From Flavimaricola marinus (lineage in GTDB: Bacteria; Pseudomonadota; Alphaproteobacteria; Rhodobacterales; Rhodobacteraceae), in NCBI RefSeq assembly GCF_900184895.1, contig NZ_FXZK01000004.1:124001-188000 (forward strand): a stretch of 64,000 nt of DNA, in the 5' to 3' direction. Of this stretch, positions 51,459 to 62,706 are shown piece after piece. A program made the translations under genes and the position numbers. The first letter of the stretch is position 1. Each line of letters opens with the position of its first letter. The notes beneath the pieces were generated by a model. The model was not told the DNA's origin. It ran no database searches and saw only the letters and a program-made list of their open reading frames with translations.

Positions 51459-52577
51459 ATGAAATTCAGCATTGAGCGCGGTGCGCTTCTCAAGGCGGTG
51501 GCGCAGGCCCAATCGGTTGTCGAGCGGCGCAACACAATCCCGATTCTCGCCAACGTGCTGATCGAAGCCGAAGGCGATTCGGTGCAGTTCCGGGCAACGG
51601 ACCTCGATATCGAAGTGGTCGATCGCGCCCCGGCGATGGTCGAGAAGGCAGGCGCCACCACGGTATCTGCCATGACCTTGAACGAGATCGTGCGCAAATT
51701 GCCCGACGGTGCGCTGGTCACGCTCAGCGACAATGCGCAGGTCGGCCGACTGAGTATCGAAGCGGGTCGCTCCAATTTCGAGTTGGCGACATTGCCGCGC
51801 GAAGATTTTCCGGTGATGGCATCGTCTGAATACGCGACGAATTTCTCCGCTCCGGCCGCTGTGCTTCGCCGCCTGTTCGACAAGGCGAAGTTCGCGATTT
51901 CGACAGAGGAAACCCGCTATTACCTGAATGGCGTCTATCTGCACGTGGCCGACGGCGAAAGCGGCAAGGTCTTGCGCTGCGTGGCCACAGACGGCCACCG
52001 GCTTGCCCGGATCGACGCTCTGCTTCCCGAAGGCGCAGAGGGCATGGCGGGCGTGATCGTGCCCCGCAAGACCGTTGGCGAGATGCGCAAGCTGTTGGAG
52101 GACGACGAGATGCAGATCGCCGTATCCGTGTCTGAAACCAAGGTGCGCTTTGCGACCCCCGACATCACGATGACCTCAAAGGTGATCGATGGCACCTTCC
52201 CCGACTACACCCGCGTGATCCCGCAGGGCAACACACGCCGACTGGAGGTGGACGCCAGCGAATTCGCGCGCGCCGTAGACCGGGTGGCGACGGTTTCCTC
52301 CGAACGGTCCCGTGCGGTGAAGCTGAGCCTCGACGAAGATCGGTTGATCCTTTCGGTCAATGCGCCGGACAGTGGGGCCGCCGAGGAAGAGCTTGCCGTC
52401 GCATATGCCGACGAAAAGCTCGAGATCGGGTTCAACGCGAAATATCTTCTAGAGATCGCCAGTCAGGTCGACCGCGAGAATGCCGTATTCCTGTTCAATT
52501 CCTCGGGTGATCCGACGCTGATGCGTGAGGGCGACGACATGAGCGCCGTCTATGTCGTGATGCCGATGCGCGTTTGA
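51459..52577 (+). CDS. dnaN: DNA polymerase III sliding clamp (beta subunit)
   Basis: This 372-residue protein forms the dimeric ring that tethers the polymerase. It has three structurally similar domains of about 120 residues. Recognisable segments are MKFSIERGALLKAV at the start, NTIPILANVLIEAEGD, LRCVATDGHRLAR, and the C-terminal YVVMPMRV that forms part of the partner-binding pocket. ATG 51459 follows ACGGAG; the upstream in-frame codons are not conserved. Placed between dnaA and recF, in canonical order. Confidence 0.97.
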   Translation: MKFSIERGALLKAVAQAQSVVERRNTIPILANVLIEAEGDSVQFRATDLDIEVVDRAPAMVEKAGATTVSAMTLNEIVRKLPDGALVTLSDNAQVGRLSIEAGRSNFELATLPREDFPVMASSEYATNFSAPAAVLRRLFDKAKFAISTEETRYYLNGVYLHVADGESGKVLRCVATDGHRLARIDALLPEGAEGMAGVIVPRKTVGEMRKLLEDDEMQIAVSVSETKVRFATPDITMTSKVIDGTFPDYTRVIPQGNTRRLEVDASEFARAVDRVATVSSERSRAVKLSLDEDRLILSVNAPDSGAAEEELAVAYADEKLEIGFNAKYLLEIASQVDRENAVFLFNSSGDPTLMREGDDMSAVYVVMPMRV

Positions 52578-52674
52578 CCGGACGTGGGGATGTCTGCCGC
52601 AGTTGCCTGACTGACTTTCTGGATGTCGGGCCGGGTATCCGTATTTCTGGCCAGAAGAAATGAGGCGCTGAGCC

Positions 52675-53772
52675 ATGCCGGGGCCGTTTGTCGCCAAGAT
52701 CAGCCTGTCTCATTTCCGCTCCCACCATCGGACGGAGCTGTCGTTCGACGGTGGGCCGGTGGCGATCTATGGGCCCAACGGAGCCGGTAAGACAAATCTG
52801 ATCGAGGCGGTATCGCTCTTGTCGCCGGGCCGGGGGATGCGCCGGGCCGGGGCGGACGATTTGATCCGCCGACCCGAAGCGATCGGATGGAAAATCCGTG
52901 CCGAAGTGGCGGGCCATGAGGTTGAGACATGGGCCGAGCCCGGATCGTCCCGCCAAGTGCGGATCGATGGGAAGACCACATCACAGGTGGCTCTGGGCCG
53001 CTTGATGCGTGTGCTGTGGCTTGTCCCGTCGATGGATCGTCTGTGGATCGAGGGGGCGGAGGGCCGGCGCCGTTTTCTGGACCGTGCCGTGCTGAGCTTT
53101 GATCCAAGACATGCCGAGGCTGTCCTCGATTATGAGAAGGCAATGCGTGAACGAAACCGCCTTCTCAAGGATATGGTTCGCGATGCGCATTGGTATGCGG
53201 CGGTCGAAGGCCAGATGGCCCGCGCGGGAGCTGCGATCCATGCGGGCCGGCAGTCGACCATCGAGGCGTTGATGCGGGCGCAGGCCGATGCCGAGACTGC
53301 ATTTCCGGCCGCGGATCTGGCGCTCAGCCATCCTGAGACCGATCCGCAGACTACCGAGGACGGCCTGCGGGCTGCCTTTGCAGAGGGCCGTTCGCGGGAC
53401 CTTGGGGCGGGCCGCACCTTGACCGGCCCGCATCGTGCCGATCTGGAGGCTGTGTGGAAGGCAAAGGATGTGCCTGCGCGCGACTGCTCGACCGGAGAGC
53501 AGAAGGCCCTGCTCGTTTCGCTCATTCTGGCGAATGCGCGCGCCTTGGCGCAGGCTCATCCCCCCGTCTTGTTGCTCGACGAGGTTGCCGCCCATTTGGA
53601 TGATGGCCGCCGCGCCGCGCTTTATGATGAGATATGCGCCTTGGGGGGGCAGGCCTTCATGACCGGCACCGGCCCTGAGTTGTTCACCGCCTTTGGTGAG
53701 CGGGCGAACTACCTAGAGGCCACGGACACGGCAGGCGTGTCGCAGATGACAATTCGGGAGAGCCAGTCATGA
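52675..53772 (+). CDS. recF: DNA replication and repair protein RecF
   Basis: This 365-residue SMC-like ATPase loads RecA at gaps. It has Walker A GPNGAGKTNLIEA near residue 35 and an ABC signature near LTGPHRADLEAV...STGEQKALLVSLILANA. The Walker B is PVLLLDEVAAHLD near residue 300. The N-terminus ISLSHFRSHHRTELSF is typical. Its stop overlaps the start of the GNAT gene (ATGA), so the two are co-translated. Confidence 0.95.
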   Translation: MPGPFVAKISLSHFRSHHRTELSFDGGPVAIYGPNGAGKTNLIEAVSLLSPGRGMRRAGADDLIRRPEAIGWKIRAEVAGHEVETWAEPGSSRQVRIDGKTTSQVALGRLMRVLWLVPSMDRLWIEGAEGRRRFLDRAVLSFDPRHAEAVLDYEKAMRERNRLLKDMVRDAHWYAAVEGQMARAGAAIHAGRQSTIEALMRAQADAETAFPAADLALSHPETDPQTTEDGLRAAFAEGRSRDLGAGRTLTGPHRADLEAVWKAKDVPARDCSTGEQKALLVSLILANARALAQAHPPVLLLDEVAAHLDDGRRAALYDEICALGGQAFMTGTGPELFTAFGERANYLEATDTAGVSQMTIRESQS

Positions 53773-54293
53773 TGGAGCGGATCGAGGAAATGCGACTGAG
53801 TGCCGAGTACGAGCGCCAGATTGCCGAAATGCTGGTCCGCGCCTTCCAGGAGGACTTTGGTGGCCGATCGTATCACAAGCAGCGCCATCACCTGCGGCTG
53901 GTCTGGCGCGAGGACGGTCAGATCGTGGGCCATATGGCCCTGTGTTTTCGCGATATTCGCTTGGGCGAGGCGTTGGTGCCTATCGTGGGTCTGGCCGAGG
54001 TATCGACAGACCCGGCCTATCGCGGCCGGGGCATAGCATCGGGCCTGATGCGTGCCGCAGTAGACGAGGCGCGGGCGACGCTGGCGAACTTCTTTGTGCT
54101 GTTTGGCGACCGACCGCTCTACGCGGCGTCCGGGTTTGTGCCCCATCGCAATCGCCTGACCTATGTGGGCATGGATCACGCCCATACCGGTGCCGTTGAT
54201 ACCAAGGTAGACGATGGGCTGATGGTGTTGCCGCTGACCGATATGGCATGGGAACCGCGGGCCGAGGTCGACCTCTTGGGGCACCTCTTCTGA
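53769..54293 (+). CDS. GNAT-family N-acetyltransferase
   Basis: This 174-residue protein has a GCN5-related acetyltransferase fold: acetyl-CoA binding motif RGRGIASGLMRAAVDEA following AEVSTDPAY, with earlier strands HMALCFRDIRLG and the VPIVGLAEV segment. The substrate cannot be read from the sequence. It overlaps recF by ATGA and lies upstream of gyrB with 174 bases between, an insertion into the usual recF-gyrB pair. Confidence 0.85.
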   Translation: MMERIEEMRLSAEYERQIAEMLVRAFQEDFGGRSYHKQRHHLRLVWREDGQIVGHMALCFRDIRLGEALVPIVGLAEVSTDPAYRGRGIASGLMRAAVDEARATLANFFVLFGDRPLYAASGFVPHRNRLTYVGMDHAHTGAVDTKVDDGLMVLPLTDMAWEPRAEVDLLGHLF

Positions 54294-54410
54294 GCGGGGT
54301 TCCGGCCCGGTTCGAGCCGTTGAGAACCGTCGATTTCCAAGCGCGATTCGGCTCGAATCGCCGGCGCTGAGTCTTTGGCCCTTTGGGACACCAAATATTG
54401 GGGTTTCGAC

Positions 54411-54439
54411 GTGACAAACATGGGCCAAATAGCTATATT
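54411..54439 (+). promoter_or_regulatory. Predicted sigma-70 promoter of gyrB
   Basis: A -35 element GTGACA (54411-54416, five of six to TTGACA), 17-base spacer, and -10 element TATATT (54434-54439, five of six to TATAAT). The gyrB ATG follows 28 bases after the -10 element. Upstream at 54343-54361 is an eight-base hairpin (GCGATTCG/CGAATCGC), possibly the terminator of the GNAT gene. Confidence 0.65.
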
Positions 54440-54449
54440 TCGGGGGTGA

Positions 54450-56885
<2,436 letters not shown>

Positions 56886-56895
56886 GAGAGCCAAA

Positions 56896-57852
56896 ATGGC
56901 GGATTCGTACTTTCAGCCGATCTCGGGGTTTGACCTGCCACGCTTTGCCGGTGTGCCAACTTTCATGCGGCTGCCCCATGTGCCGTTGGACAGCCCGCGT
57001 ATCTCGGAGGTCGATATCGGCCTGATCGGCACGCCGTGGGACGGCGGAACGACCAATCGCCCCGGCCCCCGCCACGGTCCGCGTCAGCTGCGCGACATGT
57101 CGACGATGATCCGGGCGCAGAATGGCGCGACGGGCGTGCGCCCGTTCGAGGCGATGAACTGCGCGGATCTGGGTGACGTGGGTCCGAACCCGGCCGACCT
57201 GATGGATTCGATGACCCGGATCACGGCATTCTACGATCAGGTCGTCGCTGCCAAGATAAAGCCGCTGACTGCGGGCGGCGATCACCTCTGCTCTCTGCCG
57301 ATCCTTCGGGCCTTGGGCAAGGCTGTTCCTTTGGGCATGATCCATTTCGACAGCCACACGGACCTGTTCCACAGCTATTTCAACGGCACGATGTTCACCC
57401 ATGGCACGCCGTTCCGACGTGCCATTGAGGAAGGCTTGCTCGATCCGCGCAAGGTGATCCAGATCGGGATCCGCGGCACGGCCTATGACTTCGAAGACAG
57501 GGATTTCGCCGAGGCGGTCGGCGTGACCATCATTCCGATCGAGGAATTCCACGCCCGTGGCGTGCTCGACGTGATGGCGCAGGCGCGTGAGCTTGTGGGC
57601 GATATGCCCACCTATGTCACTTACGACATCGACTTCGTCGATCCGGCTTTTGCGCCCGGCACCGGAACACCGGAAGTCGGCGGTCCGAATTCCTATCAGG
57701 CGCTGCAATGCGCCCGGGAATTGGCCGGGGTGAACATCGTCGGCGCTGATCTCGTCGAGGTGTCCCCGCCGTTTGATCAGTCCGGGGCGACCGCCTTCCT
57801 CGGCGTGTCGCTCATGTTTGAAATGCTGTGCAACATGGTGCCGGCCGCCTGA
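56896..57852 (+). CDS. speB: Agmatinase / ureohydrolase family protein
   Basis: This 318-residue enzyme belongs to the arginase/agmatinase superfamily. The metal-binding motifs are GGDHLCSLPI near residue 130, HFDSHTDLFHSY near 150 and TYDIDFVDPAFAPGTGTPEVGG near 245, with manganese ligands from His and Asp. It hydrolyses a guanidino compound to urea plus an amine; agmatine to putrescine is the usual inference for this sequence type, but guanidinobutyrate or similar substrates are possible. AGGAG precedes the ATG, 10 bases after the gyrB stop, so it is likely cotranscribed with gyrB. Confidence 0.85.
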   Translation: MADSYFQPISGFDLPRFAGVPTFMRLPHVPLDSPRISEVDIGLIGTPWDGGTTNRPGPRHGPRQLRDMSTMIRAQNGATGVRPFEAMNCADLGDVGPNPADLMDSMTRITAFYDQVVAAKIKPLTAGGDHLCSLPILRALGKAVPLGMIHFDSHTDLFHSYFNGTMFTHGTPFRRAIEEGLLDPRKVIQIGIRGTAYDFEDRDFAEAVGVTIIPIEEFHARGVLDVMAQARELVGDMPTYVTYDIDFVDPAFAPGTGTPEVGGPNSYQALQCARELAGVNIVGADLVEVSPPFDQSGATAFLGVSLMFEMLCNMVPAA

Positions 57853-57862
57853 GCGTCAGGCG
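57846..57862. terminator. Hairpin across the stops of convergent agmatinase and ilvE genes
   Basis: CGCCTGA (57846-57852) pairs with TCAGGCG (57856-57862) around a GCG loop. Each arm contains one gene's stop codon (TGA and, on the reverse strand, TGA). A shared bidirectional terminator is plausible; T tracts are short or absent. Confidence 0.45.
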
Positions 57863-58725
57863 CGCACCAGTTTCTCATAGCTGTCCGACATCTCGCGGGT
57901 GATGGCGCCGACTTCGAAGTTGTAGTCGCCGATCTGTCCCACCGGGGTCACTTCGGCGGCGGTGCCGGTCAGCCAGCACTGCTCGAACCCCTCGAGCTCT
58001 TCGGGCATGATGTGCCGTTCGATCACCTTGATCTGCCGATCGTTCAGCATTCCGATCACGGTTTGCCGGGTCAGCCCGTTGAGGAAGCAATCGGGAAGCG
58101 GCGTGTGGACTTCGCCGTTCTTGACGAAAAAGATGTTGGCGCCCGTCGCCTCGGCCACGTAGCCGCGGTAATCGAACATCATGGCGTCGGAGCATCCTTT
58201 TGCCTCGGCCGCGTGCTTTGACATGGTGCAGATCATATAGAGCCCGGCGGCCTTGGCGAGGCTGGGCGCGGTTTCCGGGCTCGGCCGTTTCCATTTGGCG
58301 ATGTCGAGCTTGGCCCCCTTGAATTTCGCGTCACCGTAGTAGTTGCCCCACTCCCAGGCCGCGATGGCGACCCGCACCGGGTTCTTCTTGGAGGCCACAC
58401 CCATATCCTCGCCCGCACCGCGCCATGCAATGGCACGCACATATGCGTCGGTCAGGCCGTTGGCTGCGAGCACGGATTGCTTGGCTGCTTCAAGCTCATC
58501 GACGGTGTAGGGCACTTCGAAGTCGAGGCATTTGGCCGAGTAATGCAAGCGCTCGGAGTGCTCGCGGCTCTTGAAGATCTTGCCGTTGTAGCAGCGCTCG
58601 CCTTCGAATACCGATGAGGCGTAATGCATCGCATGGGTAAGGACATGGACATTGGCATCCCGCCAGTCGGTGAGTGTCCCATCCATCCAGATTTTGCCAT
58701 CGCGGTCATCGTATGATCCGGCCAT
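57856..58725 (-). CDS. ilvE: Branched-chain amino acid aminotransferase
   Basis: This 289-residue fold-type IV PLP enzyme catalyses the last step of Leu, Ile and Val synthesis or the first of their degradation. Features: WMDGTLTDWRDANVHVLTHAMHYASSVFEGERCY at the start (key segment HYASSVFEGER), the GANIFFVKNGEVHTP strand, and FLNGLTRQTVIGML near residue 215. The length is normal for IlvE of alphaproteobacteria. It is transcribed away from petP and convergently with the agmatinase gene. Confidence 0.93.
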   Translation of the reverse strand: MAGSYDDRDGKIWMDGTLTDWRDANVHVLTHAMHYASSVFEGERCYNGKIFKSREHSERLHYSAKCLDFEVPYTVDELEAAKQSVLAANGLTDAYVRAIAWRGAGEDMGVASKKNPVRVAIAAWEWGNYYGDAKFKGAKLDIAKWKRPSPETAPSLAKAAGLYMICTMSKHAAEAKGCSDAMMFDYRGYVAEATGANIFFVKNGEVHTPLPDCFLNGLTRQTVIGMLNDRQIKVIERHIMPEELEGFEQCWLTGTAAEVTPVGQIGDYNFEVGAITREMSDSYEKLVRA

Positions 58726-58869
58726 CTTCGGTACCTCATTTTGTCAATTGTTGCGACGAAGGGTCCAGCCCGGACACATTCTTGCGCAAATTTCACGTTT
58801 CGCTAGCAGTTGCGCCTTGGAGTGTCAACAAGGCTGACGTATCCTGCGCCCAAACAAGGGAGGCTTGCC

Positions 58870-59379
58870 ATGGATCAGTCGACATCCCCCCAAGGCGGGC
58901 AGGCGTTGCTGTTTCTGACCGACGAACAGCTGCGCAAAGGTATCGAGGCGATGTTCTTCGCCTATCGCGGTTTCACCGCCGATCCGGACCGCATCCTGTC
59001 CGAGTGGGGCTATGGCCGGGCCCATCATCGCGCCGTGCATTTCATCCATCGCAGCCCCGGAACCACGGTGAACAATCTTTTGTCCATTTTGGGTGTTACA
59101 AAACAATCCCTGAATCGTGTGTTGCGAACATTGGTTGCGGATGGCTTGGTCGAAAGCAGGGTTGGCCAGATCGACAAGCGCGAGCGGCATTTATACCTGA
59201 CCGACACGGGTGCAGAGCTTGAGCGTGCCTTGTCGGACGCACAACGGGATCGGATGCGCGCGGCCTATCGCGCCGCCGGGCCGGAGGCGGTCGCGGGTTT
59301 TCGGCAGGTGCTGGAAGCGATGATGGATGAAGATATGCGGCGCCACTACGAGGCGCTGCGAGAGAAGGGCAAGACGTGA
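58870..59379 (+). CDS. petP: MarR-type transcriptional regulator PetP
   Basis: This 169-residue winged-helix regulator of the MarR family has HHRAVHFIHRSPGTTVNNLLSILGVTKQSLNRVLRTLVADGLVESR (recognition helix TKQSLNRVLRTLV). A wing with DKRERHLYLTDTGAEL follows. Its pairing with the response regulator gene downstream, and the alphaproteobacterial setting, identify it with PetP of Rhodobacter capsulatus, where petP-petR affect cytochrome bc1 gene expression and cell growth. The ATG at 58870 follows AGGGAGG; an upstream in-frame start is not conserved. Its stop overlaps the petR start. Confidence 0.83.
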   Translation: MDQSTSPQGGQALLFLTDEQLRKGIEAMFFAYRGFTADPDRILSEWGYGRAHHRAVHFIHRSPGTTVNNLLSILGVTKQSLNRVLRTLVADGLVESRVGQIDKRERHLYLTDTGAELERALSDAQRDRMRAAYRAAGPEAVAGFRQVLEAMMDEDMRRHYEALREKGKT

Positions 59380-60074
59380 TGGACGCCGCTCACCTTTTGA
59401 TCGTGGATGACGACGAACGCATCCGCGTGCTGCTGCAGAAATTCCTGATACGCAATGGTTTCCTCGTATCGGCCGCCCGCGATGCCGCCCATGCCCGGCG
59501 GATCCTCTCAGGACTCGAATTCGACATGATCGTTCTGGACGTGATGATGCCCGGCGAAGATGGCGTCACGTTTTGCCGTGATCTGCGCCAACGCATCAGC
59601 ACACCGATCCTTCTGCTGACGGCCAAGAGCGATACGAACGACAGGATCAACGGGTTCGAGGCCGGTGCGGACGACTACCTTTCCAAGCCCTTCGAGCCGA
59701 AAGAGCTTCTGTTGCGGATCAACGCGATTTTGCGCCGCGTTCCAGCGGCAGAGCCGACCACCGTATCGCCCAAGGTTCTGACCCTTGGCCCTATTCGCTA
59801 TGACATCGAGCGTGGTGAACTCTGGGAGGGAGAGCAGCCCGTTCGCTTGACCTCGACCGAGAGCCAGTTGATGCGGATTTTCTCCGGCTGTCCGGGAGAG
59901 GCCGTCAGCCGCGCCCGTCTGGTCGAAGAACTCGGCCGTGGTGGTGGCCAGGCGCAGGAGCGTGCCGTCGACGTCCAGATCACCCGCCTGCGCCGCAAGC
60001 TGGAGTCCGATCCAAAGCAGCCGCGCTATCTGCAAACAGTGCGCGGCGAGGGCTATATGCTTGCGCCCGACTAG
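59379..60074 (+). CDS. petR: OmpR-family response regulator PetR
   Basis: This 231-residue response regulator has a receiver domain (LLIVDDDERIRVLLQKFL; phosphoacceptor Asp54 in IVLDVMMPGEDG; Lys in SKPFEPKELLLR). A C-terminal OmpR-type winged helix follows (about residues 130-230, DVQITRLRRKLESDPKQPRYLQTVRGEGY). It matches PetR of Rhodobacter capsulatus by neighbours and type. ATG 59379 overlaps the petP stop; GTG 59376 is the alternative. No histidine kinase gene lies beside it. Confidence 0.88.
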   Translation: MDAAHLLIVDDDERIRVLLQKFLIRNGFLVSAARDAAHARRILSGLEFDMIVLDVMMPGEDGVTFCRDLRQRISTPILLLTAKSDTNDRINGFEAGADDYLSKPFEPKELLLRINAILRRVPAAEPTTVSPKVLTLGPIRYDIERGELWEGEQPVRLTSTESQLMRIFSGCPGEAVSRARLVEELGRGGGQAQERAVDVQITRLRRKLESDPKQPRYLQTVRGEGYMLAPD

Positions 60075-60622
60075 CTGTCGGTGGCGATGGGATCACACGC
60101 CTCTACGGCGCTGTCCATCGTCCAGTCCCCAAGGGGCACCGCCACTAGGTTCGGATCGGAGATCGACTTTGGTTTGTGGCCCAACTGATCGAGAACCCCG
60201 TTCCCCGTCAGCAGATTGACGTCGCAGGTCCCCGCAAACTCAAGGTCGAGAGTGTCATACCAGCTGTAGGTGTAGCCCGCGACCCTGTAGGCTCCGGCCC
60301 GGTAGGCGATGGTCAGCGTCTGGGTCCAGCGGTTTCGGCCGATCGCCGCGTTCTCAGAGATGATCTGCACCGACCCATTCGGCGCCAGCGCCAGGCTGGG
60401 TTGGTTTCCTGCTCCCATGCCGGACCAGGCGACAGCCCGAAACTCGACCGGCGCGCCGCTCTCTGTGACGAGGATCAGCGAGGCATAACCTTCGTCGAAC
60501 TCCCGCAGAATAAAGGTCTCGGCGGTCCCGTCACCGTTCAGATCCGACGTCACCTCCCCCAGAATTCTGTCGGCCATGGCGACGCCGGGGATCAGAAAAA
60601 TGGCGAGAAGCAGATAACGCAT
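60071..60622 (-). CDS. Small exported protein of unknown function with a calcium-type loop
   Basis: This 183-residue protein has a signal peptide (RYLLLAIFLIPGVAMA, cleavage after AMA) and then a beta-rich domain. Near the mature start is DLNGDGTAET, the loop pattern of FG-GAP/VCBS or dockerin calcium sites. Later segments include AGYTYSWYDTLDLEF and a Cys pair (CDVN near residue 137, CDPI near the end). I do not recognise the family; the protein is probably periplasmic. Transcribed convergently to petR with a four-base overlap of ends, and divergently from the HDAC-like gene. AAGGATCTCTCCG precedes the start. Confidence 0.72.
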   Translation of the reverse strand: MRYLLLAIFLIPGVAMADRILGEVTSDLNGDGTAETFILREFDEGYASLILVTESGAPVEFRAVAWSGMGAGNQPSLALAPNGSVQIISENAAIGRNRWTQTLTIAYRAGAYRVAGYTYSWYDTLDLEFAGTCDVNLLTGNGVLDQLGHKPKSISDPNLVAVPLGDWTMDSAVEACDPIATDS

Positions 60623-60668
60623 CGGAGAGATCCTTGTCAGACGGGTGGCAATGGTTTTGACTTACCCT

Positions 60669-61592
60669 ATGACCACAGCACTGATTTCACACCCCGATTG
60701 TTACGACCATATCACGCCTCCGGGCCACCCCGAACAGGTGGCCCGTCTGGACGCCGTTCTGAACGCCCTCGACAAGATGGACCTGATGCGGGTCAGCGCC
60801 CCGCTGGCCGCCGAGGACGACTTGCTTCGCGCCCACCCCAAGGCGCATCTGGAGGCCCTGAAGGCCGCCGCGCCCGAGCATGGCTGGCGATCTCTCGACG
60901 CCGACACCCACATGTCCGCGGGCACGCTCACCGCGGCGCACCGTGCAGCGGGGGCCGTCGTTCGGGCTGTCGATATGGTGATCGCCGGAGAGGCGGACAA
61001 CGCCTTTGCCGCCGTGCGCCCGCCGGGACACCATGCCGAACGCGAGACGGCGATGGGCTTTTGCTTTTTTGGAAGCGTCGCAGTCGCCGCCAAACATGCG
61101 CTGGAATTTCATGGACTTGAGCGTGTTGCGATCGTGGATTTCGATGTCCATCACGGCAACGGCACCCAGGACCTTGTCGAAGACGATCCCCGCATCCTGT
61201 TCTGTTCCACGCACCAGATGCCGCTCTATCCAGGCACGGGCCATGCCCATGAAACCGGCGTGGGGAATGTGTTGAACGTTCCCTTGCCGGATGGGGCCGG
61301 CTCGGAGGTGTTTCGCGATGTGATGGAACGGCAGGTGCTACCCCGTGTCGATGCGTTTGCTCCGCAACTCCTGCTCATTTCCGCAGGATTCGATGCACAT
61401 AAGGATGATCCACTGGCCGGGCTGATGCTGACCGAGGCTGACTTCATCTGGGTGACTGAGCGGCTTTGTGATCTTGCGGATGCCCATTGCGGTGGACGCG
61501 TGGTATCTGCGCTCGAAGGCGGCTATGACTTGGGCGCTCTGGGCGCCAGTGCGGCGGCCCATGTGACGGTATTGAAGGAGAGAGGCGCATGA
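60669..61592 (+). CDS. Histone deacetylase-like (acetoin utilization type) amidohydrolase
   Basis: This 307-residue zinc hydrolase of the class II HDAC/AcuC/acetylpolyamine amidohydrolase superfamily contains VRPPGHHAERETAMGFCFF (zinc-site His motif). VDFDVHHGNGTQDLV and FCSTHQMPLYPGTG follow, and LISAGFDAHKDDPLAG comes later. It removes acetyl groups from small amines or proteins; the bacterial substrate is unknown. The start is placed at ATG 60669 (MTTALISHPD, matching the family's start); GTG 60645 and ATG 60651 are possible. It is coupled to xseB by a four-base overlap. Confidence 0.88.
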   Translation: MTTALISHPDCYDHITPPGHPEQVARLDAVLNALDKMDLMRVSAPLAAEDDLLRAHPKAHLEALKAAAPEHGWRSLDADTHMSAGTLTAAHRAAGAVVRAVDMVIAGEADNAFAAVRPPGHHAERETAMGFCFFGSVAVAAKHALEFHGLERVAIVDFDVHHGNGTQDLVEDDPRILFCSTHQMPLYPGTGHAHETGVGNVLNVPLPDGAGSEVFRDVMERQVLPRVDAFAPQLLLISAGFDAHKDDPLAGLMLTEADFIWVTERLCDLADAHCGGRVVSALEGGYDLGALGASAAAHVTVLKERGA

Positions 61593-61828
61593 CGGACGTG
61601 CCGGTGGACGAGATGAGCTTCGAGGATGCGATCCGCGAGCTCGAGCAGGTGGTGGGCAAGCTGGAGCGCGGCGACGTGGCGCTCGAGGATTCCATTGCGC
61701 TCTATGAGCGTGGTGCCGCGCTCAAGAAACGTTGCGAGACGAAGCTGACCGAAGCCGAAGAGAAGGTTGCCAAGATCACGCTGGGTGAGGGCGGTCAGCC
61801 GACCGGGACGACGGCTCTTGGCGACTGA
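61589..61828 (+). CDS. xseB: Exodeoxyribonuclease VII small subunit
   Basis: This 79-residue protein shows the XseB pattern: SFEDAIRELEQVVGKLERGDVALEDSIALYERGAALKKRCETKL (key segment LEQVVGKLERGDVALEDS), then a short tail. It binds the large subunit XseA in a single-strand exonuclease. The ATG overlaps the preceding stop. The ispA start overlaps its end by 11 bases, the usual xseB-ispA arrangement. Confidence 0.92.
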   Translation: MTDVPVDEMSFEDAIRELEQVVGKLERGDVALEDSIALYERGAALKKRCETKLTEAEEKVAKITLGEGGQPTGTTALGD

Positions 61829-62693
61829 CTTTGCCTCTGGACTGGCCCGAGCGGCGACGCTGACCCAAGATCGACTGACCCGAGAATTTGCCGCGATGTC
61901 GGACCTGCCTGTGGTTCAGGCGATGGCCTATGCCGTCAAGGGCGGCAAAGGGTTGCGCGGATTTTTGGTATTGGAATCAGCGGCTTTGCACGGGGTCGTG
62001 GCGGCGCGGGCGACGGCTCCGGCGGCGGCGATCGAGGCTTTGCATGCCTATTCGCTGGTACATGACGACCTGCCCTGCATGGATGACGACGACCTCCGCC
62101 GAGGCCAGCCGACGGTACACCGCAAGTGGGACGAGGCGACGGCGGTCCTTGCCGGCGATGCGTTGCAAACCCTTGCGTTTCAGCTGTGTGCTGCGCCCGA
62201 GGTCGGCAATGCGGAGGTGCGAATTGCACTGGTGGCGGCGCTGGCCAAGGCGGCTGGAGCCGACGGCATGGTCTTGGGGCAGGCGCTTGATATTGCGGCG
62301 GAAACTGCGGCGGAACCATTGACCTTGGAGCAAATCACCGCGCTTCAGGCGGGCAAGACCGGCGCCTTGATTGCATGGTCCGCCGAAGCCGGCGCGATTT
62401 TGGCCGGGGCGGATCCTGCGCCAATGCGCCGCTATGCCGCGGCGTTAGGGCTGGCATTCCAGATCGCCGATGACATCTTGGATGTAGAGGGCGATGCGGA
62501 AGCGGTCGGCAAAGCCTTGCGCAAGGATGCCGAGGCTGGCAAGGCGACGTTCGTTTCGCTATTGGGCCTGGATGCGGCAAAAGCCCGCGCAAGCGCCTTG
62601 ATCGACGAGGCATGTGTGGCGCTGGAGCCCTTTGGTGCAAAGGCCGACAGCCTGCGGGACGCCGCCCGCTTTGTGATTTCCCGGCGGAACTGA
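61818..62693 (+). CDS. ispA: Farnesyl diphosphate synthase / geranyltranstransferase
   Basis: This 291-residue prenyltransferase condenses isopentenyl diphosphate with allylic diphosphates. It has the first aspartate-rich motif [14 protein letters not shown] near residue 85 and the second DDILDVEGD near residue 215. The GGKGLRG motif precedes the first. The TTG at 61818 is chosen because it gives [13 protein letters not shown] and a normal length; a GTG at 61785 and a TTG at 61767 would overlap xseB more. It feeds dxs-derived isoprenoid synthesis and ubiquinone side chains. Confidence 0.9.
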   Translation: MATDFASGLARAATLTQDRLTREFAAMSDLPVVQAMAYAVKGGKGLRGFLVLESAALHGVVAARATAPAAAIEALHAYSLVHDDLPCMDDDDLRRGQPTVHRKWDEATAVLAGDALQTLAFQLCAAPEVGNAEVRIALVAALAKAAGADGMVLGQALDIAAETAAEPLTLEQITALQAGKTGALIAWSAEAGAILAGADPAPMRRYAAALGLAFQIADDILDVEGDAEAVGKALRKDAEAGKATFVSLLGLDAAKARASALIDEACVALEPFGAKADSLRDAARFVISRRN

Positions 62694-62706
62694 GAAGGCT
62701 CGCAAG

